From the NCBI GenBank assembly GCA_015654675.1, contig JAATGM010000030.1:1-64000 (forward strand): 64,000 bases of DNA, in the 5' to 3' direction. Below the pieces are notes generated by a model. The model saw nothing but the letters and a program-made list of their open reading frames with translations. It was not told the origin of the DNA and did no database searches. The DNA is from Planctomycetota bacterium (GTDB lineage: Bacteria > Planctomycetota > Phycisphaerae > UBA1845 > UTPLA1). Shown piece by piece: positions 54,437 to 62,686 of the stretch. Position 1 is the stretch's first letter; each line of letters opens with the position of its first letter. The translations under genes were made by a program, and so were the position numbers.

Positions 54437-54994
54437 ATGCCCGAAGAAAGCCCAGCCGATCGCAGGCCGCTCGAAGCCCGCCCGCCACCCGACATGCACG
54501 CCACGCCCAGCGACCTGCCCGCCCGCCGCGACGAGGACGTGACCTGGTGGCGGCCGAGTTGGCGCGACGGCGCCCGCTTCGTCGGCTATCGCTGGATCTT
54601 CCTGGCGCCCGCGCTGCTGCTGATCGCGTTTTTCGTCGGAGGCCTGTTCTTCTGGCCGGTTCGCAGCATGCTGCTGGTGCTCGGCATCAAGCTTGCGACG
54701 TTCGTCGGCGCAGTGGCCCTTTCGCTGGCGGCTTATGTCTTTCGTCGCGCGGCCAAGGCCCGCGCCGAGCCGTTCTGCATCCACTGCGGCTACAACCTTT
54801 CCGGCCTGCCCGACAACCACCGCTGCCCCGAGTGCGGCCGGCCGTATTCGTGGCGCACCATCGACGAATACCGCCGAGACCCGCAATGGTTCATCACGCG
54901 CTGGGAAATGCGAAAGCAATTGCCGCCGACCGACCAACCGTTCGAAGCAGGACCTAGGACTACGCGTCGTCGCCGACATGACGGGACCGCGTAG
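54437..54994 (+). CDS. Membrane protein with planctomycete-type zinc ribbon
   Basis: 185 residues from the ATG at 54437. Two membrane segments ('YRWIFLAPALLLIAFFVGGL' and 'LGIKLATFVGAVALSLAAYV') precede 'FCIHCGYNLSGLPDNHRCPE' plus CGRPYSW, a CxxCG...CxxCG ribbon of the type seen widely in Planctomycetota. The C-terminal tail is basic. It is anchored in the inner membrane; function unknown. Confidence 0.8.
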   Translation: MPEESPADRRPLEARPPPDMHATPSDLPARRDEDVTWWRPSWRDGARFVGYRWIFLAPALLLIAFFVGGLFFWPVRSMLLVLGIKLATFVGAVALSLAAYVFRRAAKARAEPFCIHCGYNLSGLPDNHRCPECGRPYSWRTIDEYRRDPQWFITRWEMRKQLPPTDQPFEAGPRTTRRRRHDGTA

Positions 54995-55061
54995 AATCGG
55001 GCTGCACGCATGGGGAATGATGAAACCTACGATAAGGTTGCCGGCTCGTGGTGATTGCGGG

Positions 55062-56510
55062 CTAGCTGGAGGCGAGCGATTGCTTCGACTCAGCCCGGCG
55101 TTCCGTCGCAGGTCCCGGCGCGGTGACGGAGGCGGTGCGTTTCATAACTACCACGGTCAGGTCGTCGGGCTGCGTCGATCCACTGGCGTGCGCAACCACG
55201 TCTTCGTGAAGCGTCTTGATGAACGTCTTGGGTGGTTCGTGGCCATGGGCCCTGACGAACGCCTCCAAGCGCTGGGTCCCGTACTGTTCGCCACTGTCGT
55301 TGGCCCATTCGAAAAACCCGTCCGTGGCGAGAATCAGCGCGTCGCCGGGCTCGAACCTCACACGCCGGGCCGTTTCAAAGGTGATGCTCGGCGCGATCCC
55401 AAGCGGCAGATCATCCGCGGCCCACATGTCGACCTTTCGCGTCGCCGCGTGATAGAAAAGCAGCGGGGCCTGCCCGGCCGAAATGAGCATCATCTCGTGC
55501 ATGTCAGGCCGTAGCACACCGACCGCCGCGGTGACGAACCGGCCGGAAGGGAGGTCCACCTGGAGCAGGTCGTTGACGCGCGAAACCGCCTGTTCGAGCG
55601 CCACGCCGAGATCAACGGTCGCAGCACGCATATAAGCGCGACACACGGCAACAATCAGTGCGGGGCCGATGCCGTGCCCCGTGACGTCGGCCAGGGTGAT
55701 CAGCGTTGCTCCATCCGGGAGTTCCATCCAGTCGAAATAGTCGCCGCCGGTCTGGTCAGCCGGCTGGCTCCAGCCCTCGATCTCGAACCCGGGCGTATTC
55801 GGGATTTTCGTCGGCAGCAGCCCGCGCTGAATCTGGCGCGCGATGTCGAGATCGCGTTCGATCTTGTCGAGTTTTTGCCGGGCCTTCATTCCCTGGTCGA
55901 CGACGCGGGCGACCGCGATCCAGCCGACCACCAGCGCGACGATAATGACGGCCCCGCCGGCGAGTTGAAGCGTAATACGTTTCTTCTCCGTCTCCATGGC
56001 GGAGCGCGCTGATTCGGTCAGCTGCAGCCCGAGCTTGTCCATGCCCTCGCTGTAGATGGCCTTCTGCCGGACATACTCACCGTTGAAGAGACGACTCTTT
56101 GCATCGTCCAGTTTGCCCTGTCGCGCAAGGTCGAGCGCCGCGTGCTCCATCTTCACCAGGGCTTCATTGGCCGCGTCTGTCTGCCGGGTCGTCTCCACGC
56201 CGAGAGAGTTGCCCAGGACTTCGCGGATGGCGGCGTCGAGATCGGGTTCAAGCTTGCGGTAGCGAGCTTCCCAGGCGGTGTCGCCGGTCAGCGCCGCCAT
56301 CCTGGCGGACATGGTCAGTGCTTCGTCGAGGTGAATGATCTGCCCGCGAAGTTCCTGAATACGGAGATTTCGCTGCGCGGTCTCGGAGAACCTGCGATAG
56401 GAATCGTAGGCGCACCACAGAAAGGTGGTCAGTGCGGCGAGCGTGACCAACCAGGCGATCGAGAGCGGCCGGATTGGCGTTCGATTTTTGAGAGCACGGT
56501 CGCTGGCCAT
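55062..56510 (-). CDS. PP2C/SpoIIE-type serine phosphatase with sensor region
   Basis: 482 residues. Two membrane segments (about 18-38 and 185-205) flank a helical periplasmic sensor of about 140 residues, followed by a short linker and the phosphatase: 'LDIARQIQRGLLPTKIPNTP', 'PADQTGGDYFDWMELPDGAT', 'ADVTGHGIGPALIVAVCRAY', 'ILATDGFFEWANDSGEQYGT'. This is the RsbU/SpoIIE class, which dephosphorylates anti-sigma antagonist (STAS) proteins. A STAS gene is in this window at 27725-28144, but the distance makes a direct link only a hypothesis. Confidence 0.88.
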   Translation of the reverse strand: MASDRALKNRTPIRPLSIAWLVTLAALTTFLWCAYDSYRRFSETAQRNLRIQELRGQIIHLDEALTMSARMAALTGDTAWEARYRKLEPDLDAAIREVLGNSLGVETTRQTDAANEALVKMEHAALDLARQGKLDDAKSRLFNGEYVRQKAIYSEGMDKLGLQLTESARSAMETEKKRITLQLAGGAVIIVALVVGWIAVARVVDQGMKARQKLDKIERDLDIARQIQRGLLPTKIPNTPGFEIEGWSQPADQTGGDYFDWMELPDGATLITLADVTGHGIGPALIVAVCRAYMRAATVDLGVALEQAVSRVNDLLQVDLPSGRFVTAAVGVLRPDMHEMMLISAGQAPLLFYHAATRKVDMWAADDLPLGIAPSITFETARRVRFEPGDALILATDGFFEWANDSGEQYGTQRLEAFVRAHGHEPPKTFIKTLHEDVVAHASGSTQPDDLTVVVMKRTASVTAPGPATERRAESKQSLASS

Positions 56511-57165
56511 TGGTACCGGCGCGCTTCCAATCTAGTGAAGCATTCCCGCGTTAGATAGCGGGATATCGTGATATTGCAGGTGTGCGCTGCGATTTTGAGC
56601 GCCGCCGACGCGTCTGGCGCGATCTTGCGACATTGTGTGGCTTGAATTGCTGACACGCAACCAGCGTGCCAACGGAATTCCGTTTCGTCGCAACCACCCC
56701 ATCTGCGGATGCTTGCATACCCCGATTCCCCCTGAGCGTTCGCCCGCTCGAACTAAGCCAACAATTTCGCCGTTAGAATGAGTGTGCCGAGTGTCGGGCG
56801 AACATCGCCCGGCAACGGGGAACCCAACGCGGCCGGGACTGCCATGTGTAGTGGCGAGCCAGGTCGCAGGGGCGTATCCGCCGCAAGGCGGTAGCAGACT
56901 CCACGCTGCGAGCCCGTCAGCTAACCCCGTAGGCATCGCTGGAGCAAGGTCATGAGTGCCGTTCCGTAAGCCCATCGCCCCGGTCACCGCGTTTCCCCAA
57001 TCCGGCCGAGCCGCTACGATCGCGCTCCCGGATTCATCCGATCTCGTTGGCGCCGCGATGATTGCGCAGGCGCCCTGAAGCTCGCGGCCGCGCGTTTCGC
57101 GCGTCGAGCAAGAAACGTCCCCGCTCGCGCGGCGTCCATCGCCGGCGCGGCAAAGGAGTACCAAC
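56511..57165. other. Hairpin-rich intergenic region, unassigned
   Basis: About 655 bases with no convincing gene. Between about 56770 and 56990 there are several strong local hairpins: CGGGCG-aacat-CGCCCG (near 56797-56813) and CCGCC-GCAA-GGCGG (near 56878-56891) with a GNRA-type tetraloop. The text around 'GGGGAACCCAACGCGG' and 'CCCGTCAGCTAACCCCGTAG' recalls parts of group II intron RNAs, but I found neither the 5' GUGYG end nor domain V, nor a reverse transcriptase. It could be a structured RNA or an intron remnant. The SPFH gene follows with AAAGGAG. Confidence 0.35.
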
Positions 57166-59160
57166 ATGTTGGCCTTCACACTCGCATCGCTTTCCGGAAA
57201 CCTGCTGGTGGTGTTCGGCGTCTTCGCCTTCATCATCGCGCTGACCGGCATTCGCTACATCCCGAACGACCGCGTCGGCGTCGTCGAGAAACGCTGGAGC
57301 AGGCGTGGCTCGGTCACGTCCGGACTCATCGCCCGGAATCGCGAGGCCGGCTACCAGCCCGACGTATTGCGCGGCGGCCTGCATTACCTGACGCCGCTGC
57401 AATTTCGCGTTCACAGCGTGCCGCTGGTGACCATCCCGCAGGGCCGCATCGGCTATGTCTTCGCTCGCGACGGCATGCCGCTTCAGCCCACGCAGACCCT
57501 GGCCTCCAACATCAAGGCCGACGGCTTTGAAAACGTGGCCGAATTCTTGTCCAACGGCGGCCAGCGTGGCCCGCAGCGCAAAATCCTCCGCGAGGGCACC
57601 TACGCGCTGAACCTGGCCCAGTTCGTCATCATTACCGCCGACCAGCTCTACTTTCTCCCGCTGGAGGATGATGACCGCGCCGTCATTACGCGAATGGCCA
57701 CGATCATCAACGATCGTAGTGGCTTCGAGCCGCTCGTCATTCAGGGCAGCGAAGATATGCTCGGTGTCGTCACCGTCCATGACGGTCCGTCGCTCGGCGA
57801 CGGCGAGATCATCGCCCCCGTCGTCGGCAATCACCCGGCCGACAGCGACGTCTTCCACAACAACTTCCAGGACCCCGAGCGGTTCCTCTTCGCCGGTGGC
57901 CGGCGCGGCCGTCAGCTTCAGGTGTTGGTGGATGGCACGTATTACCTCAATCGCCTCTTCGTGACGATCGAATTGATTCACAAGTCGGTCGTCGAAGTCG
58001 GTTTCGTCGGCGTGGTGGTATCGTACACGGGCGAGATCGGCGCCGATCTGTCCGGCACCGAATACAAGCACGGCGAGCTCGTCCTCAAGGGCCAGCGCGG
58101 CGTCTGGAACGAGGCCCTGCTGCCCGGCAAATACGCCTTCAACACCTACGCCGGCAAGATCATTCTCGTGCCGACGACCAACTTCATCCTCAAGTGGATT
58201 CGCTCGGAAAGCGGCCAGCACCGTTTCGACGAAAACCTCAGCGAGGTCTCGCTCATTACCAAGGACGCCTTCGAGCCGTCGCTGCCGCTCTCGGTCGTCG
58301 TCCACATCGACTACCGCAAGGCCCCGCTGGTCATCCAGCGCTTTGGCGACGTGAAGCGCCTCGTCGAGCAGACCCTCGACCCGATGGTCTCGGCCTACTT
58401 CAAGAACATTGGCCAGACCCGTACGGTCATCCAGCTTCTGCAAGACCGCGCGATGATCCAGAAGCTCGCCGGCGAGGAGATGCAGGATCGCTTTGCCCAC
58501 TACAACCTCGAGCTCGAAGAAGTCCTCATCGGCACGCCCACCGCGTCGGCGGGCGACAAGCGGATCGAAGACATCCTCACGCAGCTTCGCGTCCGCCAGA
58601 TCGCCGAGGAGCAGGTCGAGACCTACGGTCGCCAGGAAAAGGCCGCCATCAAGGAGCGTGAGCTCCGCGAGGCCGAGTCTCGCGCCCGGCAGCAACAACA
58701 GCTCACCGAGTCCGAGGTGTCGATCGTCGTGCAGTCCAACCAGGGCAAGGCCGAATACCAGCGAGCGCTGCAGCAGGCCTCGCAGATTCGCGCCCTCGCC
58801 GAGGCCGAGGCCGAAAAGGCGGCCCGCATCGGTATTGCCCAGGCCATCGCCATCGAGGAGCAGGTGCGTGCTTACGGCGGTCCGCAGTTCCAGCTCACCC
58901 AGCAGGTGATGAACCGCTTCGCCGAGGCCATCCAGCAGTCGTGCGTCGATGTCGTCCCCAAGGTCGTCATCGGCGGCCACAACGGCGATGGCGCCAACGG
59001 CTCCGGTTCCTCCAGCGTCATGGAGGCCCTGCTGACGATGCTCCTGTCCGATCGGATGGGTGTCGGCCTGACAACGACGACGCCCCGGCCGGCCAATCCG
59101 CAGGCCGACGAGCTGCGCTCGCAGATTCGCCGTTCGATCGCGGCCCCGAAGTCAACGTAA
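57166..59160 (+). CDS. SPFH/flotillin-like membrane protein
   Basis: 664 residues. One N-terminal membrane helix ('GNLLVVFGVFAFIIALTGIR') is followed by a long SPFH-like region ('EAGYQPDVLRGGLHYLTPLQ', 'PLSVVVHIDYRKAPLVIQRF'), and residues about 470-600 are a charged coiled coil ('RQQQQLTESEVSIVVQSNQG', 'ALAEAEAEKAARIGIAQAIA'). The plan matches large bacterial flotillin/prohibitin-like scaffolds that organise membrane domains. The start has a good AAAGGAG. It is followed 13 bases later by a zinc-ribbon gene. Confidence 0.85.
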   Translation: MLAFTLASLSGNLLVVFGVFAFIIALTGIRYIPNDRVGVVEKRWSRRGSVTSGLIARNREAGYQPDVLRGGLHYLTPLQFRVHSVPLVTIPQGRIGYVFARDGMPLQPTQTLASNIKADGFENVAEFLSNGGQRGPQRKILREGTYALNLAQFVIITADQLYFLPLEDDDRAVITRMATIINDRSGFEPLVIQGSEDMLGVVTVHDGPSLGDGEIIAPVVGNHPADSDVFHNNFQDPERFLFAGGRRGRQLQVLVDGTYYLNRLFVTIELIHKSVVEVGFVGVVVSYTGEIGADLSGTEYKHGELVLKGQRGVWNEALLPGKYAFNTYAGKIILVPTTNFILKWIRSESGQHRFDENLSEVSLITKDAFEPSLPLSVVVHIDYRKAPLVIQRFGDVKRLVEQTLDPMVSAYFKNIGQTRTVIQLLQDRAMIQKLAGEEMQDRFAHYNLELEEVLIGTPTASAGDKRIEDILTQLRVRQIAEEQVETYGRQEKAAIKERELREAESRARQQQQLTESEVSIVVQSNQGKAEYQRALQQASQIRALAEAEAEKAARIGIAQAIAIEEQVRAYGGPQFQLTQQVMNRFAEAIQQSCVDVVPKVVIGGHNGDGANGSGSSSVMEALLTMLLSDRMGVGLTTTTPRPANPQADELRSQIRRSIAAPKST

Positions 59161-59173
59161 AGGGCGAGCTGCG

Positions 59174-59530
59174 TTGAATGAGTTGTGCCAACATTGCGGA
59201 GCATCCAACCCGGCCGCAGCCCGCTTTTGCCGGCGCTGCGGCCGGCCTTTTGGCGAGACGCCGATTCGCTCGATCACGCGCGTCACGCCGCTCATGCAGC
59301 AATGGCGGAAGTTGACGACCCAACTGACGCGTAAAGATGTGCGAAAGCTGCTCGGTGAGCCGGCCCGCGTCGAAGTGCCCGGACCAGGCACGGCCGTCAG
59401 CGTCGAGACGTGGAACTATGAGTATCACCCGGACGGCGATGCAAAATTACGCGCGCCCGCACAAGTATGCTTTGCGTCCGACGGCCGGCTGCTCTCATGG
59501 ACCGAGCCGCCCTGGAATCAATTGGCTTGA
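59174..59530 (+). CDS. Zinc-ribbon protein with BamE/OmlA-like domain
   Basis: 118 residues. The N-terminus has a double zinc knuckle: 'CQHCGASNPAAARFCRRCGR'. The rest resembles the small BamE/OmlA-type fold: 'LTRKDVRKLLGEPARVEVPG' and 'SVETWNYEYHPDGDAKLRAP'. It follows the SPFH gene closely and may act with it. It is convergent with citrate synthase (three bases between the ends). No signal peptide, so it is likely cytoplasmic. Confidence 0.75.
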   Translation: MNELCQHCGASNPAAARFCRRCGRPFGETPIRSITRVTPLMQQWRKLTTQLTRKDVRKLLGEPARVEVPGPGTAVSVETWNYEYHPDGDAKLRAPAQVCFASDGRLLSWTEPPWNQLA

Positions 59531-59533
59531 GTG

Positions 59534-60823
59534 TTATGCTCGTCGCTCGGCCGGCACGTAATCGCGGCGCTTGGGGCCGAGATAGATCTGCCGCGGCCGG
59601 GCGATCTTCTGCTCTTTGTCTTCCAGCAGTTCGAGCCACTGTGCCACCCACCCGGCCGTCCGCGGAATCGCAAACAACACGGTGAACATGCTCGGCGGGA
59701 AGCCCATCGCCTGATAAATCAGCCCTGAATAGAAATCGACATTGGGGTAGAGCTTACGGCTGACAAAGTAATCATCCTGCAATGCGATCCGCTCCAGCTC
59801 GAGCGCGATGTCGAGCAACGGGTTGCGCCCGGTCACGTCAAACACCTGCTCGGCCATGCGCTTGATGATGGTGGCGCGCGGGTCGTAATTCTTATAGACG
59901 CGGTGCCCAAATCCCATCAGCAGGTCTTTGCCCGACTTCACCTCTTTGATGAATGCCGGGACATTCTCCTTCGAGCCAATCTGCGCCAGCATTTTGAGAA
60001 CGGCCTCGTTCGCTCCGCCGTGCAGCGGGCCATGCAGCGCCACCGCCGCCGCCGCGACCGCCGAAAACGGATCGACCTGCGAGCTTCCGACGCATCGCAT
60101 CGCGGTTGTGCTGCAATTCTGCTCGTGGTCAGCGTGCAATATGAAGAGCATGTCGAGCGCTTTGGCGAGGATCGGATTCGGCTTGTAGGTGACTTCCGTC
60201 ACCTTCCAGAGCATGTTGAGAAAGTTCTCGGTATAGCTCAACTGGTTGTCGGGCAGGGCGTACGGCATGCCCACGCTGTGCCGATACGACATGGCCGAAA
60301 GCGTCGGCATCTTGGCGATCAGCCGGCAGATCTGAATCTCGCGCGAGCGGCTGTTAAAGATGTCTGCCGCGTCTGGATAGAAAGTCGAAAGAGCCGAAAC
60401 CGTCCCGGCCAGAATCCCCATCGGGTGAGCGTCGTAGCGAAACCCCTCCAGGAACTTTTTGATGTTCTCATGCACCATCGTGTGCATGGTGACATCGGTG
60501 ACCCACGCGTCGAGTTGCTTCTTGTTCGGCAGCTCGCCGTTGATCAGCAGCCACGCAACTTCGAGGAACGTCGAACGCTCGGCAAGCTGCTCGATCGGGT
60601 AGCCGCGATATTCGAGAATGCCCTTGTCGCCGTCGATGTAGGTGATTTTGCTGTTGCAGGCGGCCGTATTGAAAAAGCCGGGATCGTAGGCCAGCAACCC
60701 AAAGTCGTCCGGTCCGGACTTGATCTGGCGGAGGTCCATCGCGCGGATCGCGCCGTTGGACACCGGAAGCTCGTACTGCTTACCAGTGCGGTTGTCGGTG
60801 ATCGTCAGCGACTCTTTCGGCAT
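59534..60823 (-). CDS. gltA: Citrate synthase
   Basis: 429 residues, the size of the GltA type. Key motifs are 'LFILHADHEQNCSTTAMRCV', 'VALHGPLHGGANEAVLKMLA' (catalytic His) and 'LLMGFGHRVYKNYDPRATII'. It condenses acetyl-CoA with oxaloacetate in the TCA cycle. It stands alone and is convergent with the zinc-ribbon gene. Confidence 0.95.
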   Translation of the reverse strand: MPKESLTITDNRTGKQYELPVSNGAIRAMDLRQIKSGPDDFGLLAYDPGFFNTAACNSKITYIDGDKGILEYRGYPIEQLAERSTFLEVAWLLINGELPNKKQLDAWVTDVTMHTMVHENIKKFLEGFRYDAHPMGILAGTVSALSTFYPDAADIFNSRSREIQICRLIAKMPTLSAMSYRHSVGMPYALPDNQLSYTENFLNMLWKVTEVTYKPNPILAKALDMLFILHADHEQNCSTTAMRCVGSSQVDPFSAVAAAAVALHGPLHGGANEAVLKMLAQIGSKENVPAFIKEVKSGKDLLMGFGHRVYKNYDPRATIIKRMAEQVFDVTGRNPLLDIALELERIALQDDYFVSRKLYPNVDFYSGLIYQAMGFPPSMFTVLFAIPRTAGWVAQWLELLEDKEQKIARPRQIYLGPKRRDYVPAERRA

Positions 60824-60900
60824 GGCAAACCCTCTGGAAGCCTAAGAAAGCGGTCGTTTCCGACCACTTTACATGCTAGCAGAAAGTTTTTGCGTTTGCA

Positions 60901-61563
60901 CTATCCGAAGAGATGGACGACCGCTTCCACCACGTCCTGGATGTGCCGACCCATCATCCAGATCGGCATGGCCAGCAGGGCGACCCCCAAAACGAGCAAA
61001 CAGGCCCCTGCCGTGGAGGGCAGCTGCTCGATCCGCATCAGGCGGCGTTGCAGGGCCCGGTCCAGTTCGCCCAGGCGGTCGGCCGATCGGCTGGTCTGCC
61101 AATCGGCATGAATCGTGACATTTCGCAGCAGCGGAATCGACGACAGCGTCAGTTCGCCGCAATCGCCCTGCCACGCGTCTCCCTTCCACCGGCCGACCCA
61201 GCCCAGATCGCGCAGGGCTGCATCGATGGCGGCGCGGCAGCGGCGAGCCGAAATGTTATAGATCACCCAGCCATCTGAACGGCCTGGCAGCATCGAGAAG
61301 AAGCCCCACGCCGCGAGAACGAGCTCCAGCGGCAAGAGCCACCACAGCGAGCGATTCGCCAGGGCCGGCATGGGTGCGATCAGCAACGGCGCCATCACGA
61401 TGGTGAGCGAAACGAAGTCGGATCGGCTGCTGACGAGGCACGGCCGGGAATGACTGTTGACCAGGCCCAGCATGAGAAAATAGACGGCAATGGGCGCGAC
61501 CAGGCCCACGACCAGGAGGGAATCAATGGCGATGCTGCCGCCCATGCGAACTCCGGCGGGCAT
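60901..61563 (-). CDS. Hypothetical membrane protein
   Basis: 220 residues. Hydrophobic segments at the N-terminus ('LLVVGLVAPIAVYFLMLGLV'), in the middle and at the C-terminus ('ACLLVLGVALLAMPIWMMGR') flank a soluble domain ('INISARRCRAAIDAALRDLG'-like text, then 'VTIHADWQTSRSADRLGELD'). No family recognised. It is the most downstream of three leftward genes (acidic, Arg-rich, this one), with a 38-base gap to the Arg-rich gene, so they may form one operon. Confidence 0.65.
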   Translation of the reverse strand: MPAGVRMGGSIAIDSLLVVGLVAPIAVYFLMLGLVNSHSRPCLVSSRSDFVSLTIVMAPLLIAPMPALANRSLWWLLPLELVLAAWGFFSMLPGRSDGWVIYNISARRCRAAIDAALRDLGWVGRWKGDAWQGDCGELTLSSIPLLRNVTIHADWQTSRSADRLGELDRALQRRLMRIEQLPSTAGACLLVLGVALLAMPIWMMGRHIQDVVEAVVHLFG

Positions 61564-61601
61564 TTTGCCGAGTCGCGTCCGGCCGGACCGACGATCCGTC
61601 G

Positions 61602-61946
61602 TCAGCCCTGTGCGGGACGATCCAGGTGCTCGCCCTTCGGCGCGACCTTGCGATACCCAAGGTATTTTATGACCTCAAGCACTTCCGTCCAAGTCGGAAA
61701 CGGGCGATTGTTGATCCGCTTGTATTCGTCGATGGCGAGCACGAAATCGAACTGTTCGCTGCTCATTTCGCCTTCTTCGGCCGATCGGCGGCTATCGCTG
61801 CGGCGGCGGCCGGGGCCGCGTCGCCTTTCAAGGCCGCTACGGCGATCCACACCGGCCCTTCGGTCGATTCGGGTCGCCCTGCGCTCCGGGGTATCGGCCG
61901 TCTCGGGGACGGCAACGGCTGTGGTGGCGGGGGGGGCTTCATCCAT
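61602..61946 (-). CDS. Arg-rich small protein (planctomycete family)
   Basis: 114 residues. The N-terminal half is Arg/Asp-rich ('RIDRRAGVDRRSGLERRRGP'). The C-terminal half 'FVLAIDEYKRINNRPFPTWT' followed by 'EVLEVIKYLGYRKVAP' is a conserved element that I associate with planctomycetes. A nucleic-acid-binding or signalling role is possible; unknown. It is six bases from the poly-Asp gene, so the two form one unit. Confidence 0.65.
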   Translation of the reverse strand: MDEAPPATTAVAVPETADTPERRATRIDRRAGVDRRSGLERRRGPGRRRSDSRRSAEEGEMSSEQFDFVLAIDEYKRINNRPFPTWTEVLEVIKYLGYRKVAPKGEHLDRPAQG

Positions 61947-61951
61947 GCCGA

Positions 61952-62362
61952 TTACTCGAAGTCCTGTTCGTCGTCGAAGTCGTCGTCGTCGTCATCGTCC
62001 CACGACTCGTCTTCTTCAGCTTCGAACTCGTCCTCGTCATCGAAATCGTCGTCATCGTCGTCTTCGTCTTCATCCTCATCGGCATCCAGGCCGTCCTGAA
62101 GCTCGTCATCCGAGCGGGCCGAGAGGATTTCTGACGCGCTTTCCAGCAGCGGCTCGGGCACGAGCAGCGGAATGCCGGCGCGGCGCTTGCTCCGGTCGTC
62201 GTCGTCGCTCTCGCCCAGCGTTGCCGGAATGCCGTTTTCCTTCAGCAGTTCACAACAGCGCTCGGCTTCGTCCAGTGATCCGGCGAACATGGCCGTGACC
62301 ATGGTCTGTTCCGCTTCGGCCGACATGTTTTGACCTTCGTGTTCTTTCATCTCGCGCGGCAT
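61952..62362 (-). CDS. Small protein with poly-Asp/Glu tail
   Basis: About 136 residues from the ATG at 62362. The first 85 residues form a small domain ('MVTAMFAGSLDEAERCCELL' and 'ENGIPATLGESDDDDRSKRR') like the DUF2007 putative signal-transducing fold. The rest is almost pure Asp and Glu ('DEDEDEDDDDDDFDDEDEFE'). Such tails bind cations or basic partners. The next gene is Arg-rich, and a charge-based pairing is an attractive inference. Confidence 0.65.
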   Translation of the reverse strand: MPREMKEHEGQNMSAEAEQTMVTAMFAGSLDEAERCCELLKENGIPATLGESDDDDRSKRRAGIPLLVPEPLLESASEILSARSDDELQDGLDADEDEDEDDDDDDFDDEDEFEAEEDESWDDDDDDDFDDEQDFE

Positions 62363-62686
62363 GGCAGCAACTCCGTGCGGCGGCCTCCTTCGTGGCGGCA
62401 GAGCCGGGGCAAGTTTAAGACGCGACCCTACTCGGTCAAGACCATGATGTCGTCCTTCGACTGAATCACCCGGATTCGGGTGCGAGGGGCTCATCGCGCC
62501 TTTCCTGTCCGATTCTGACGATTCCCTCCGCGAGAAGTCAAGACCCTAATCGATCGTGCTGCCCGGCCATTTTCATGAGCAGAAAGCAACACAAAAACCT
62601 GCGGTCCCAAGGTCTTTTCATGCCGGGATTTCGCAATTGGCACGCGAATGGCTTGTTTCGACGACCGGCCGCGATCCATCCGGCCG
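62363..62686. other. Intergenic region, nothing recognised
   Basis: About 320 bases between the acidic protein start and the TPR gene end. The frames crossing it are short and without ribosome binding sites. It should contain the promoter of the poly-Asp unit. Confidence 0.35.

Noticed and set aside
57034-58980. 648-codon leftward frame opposite the SPFH gene
   Set aside because: A shadow of a GC-rich coding strand; composition dominated by Leu/Asp/Gly/Val with no family features, while the plus frame has clear SPFH features.
61626-62099. Rightward frame with a long Ser-rich tail
   Set aside because: Antisense of the Asp codons (GAC/GAT reads as GTC/ATC and TCG in another frame) of the poly-Asp protein.
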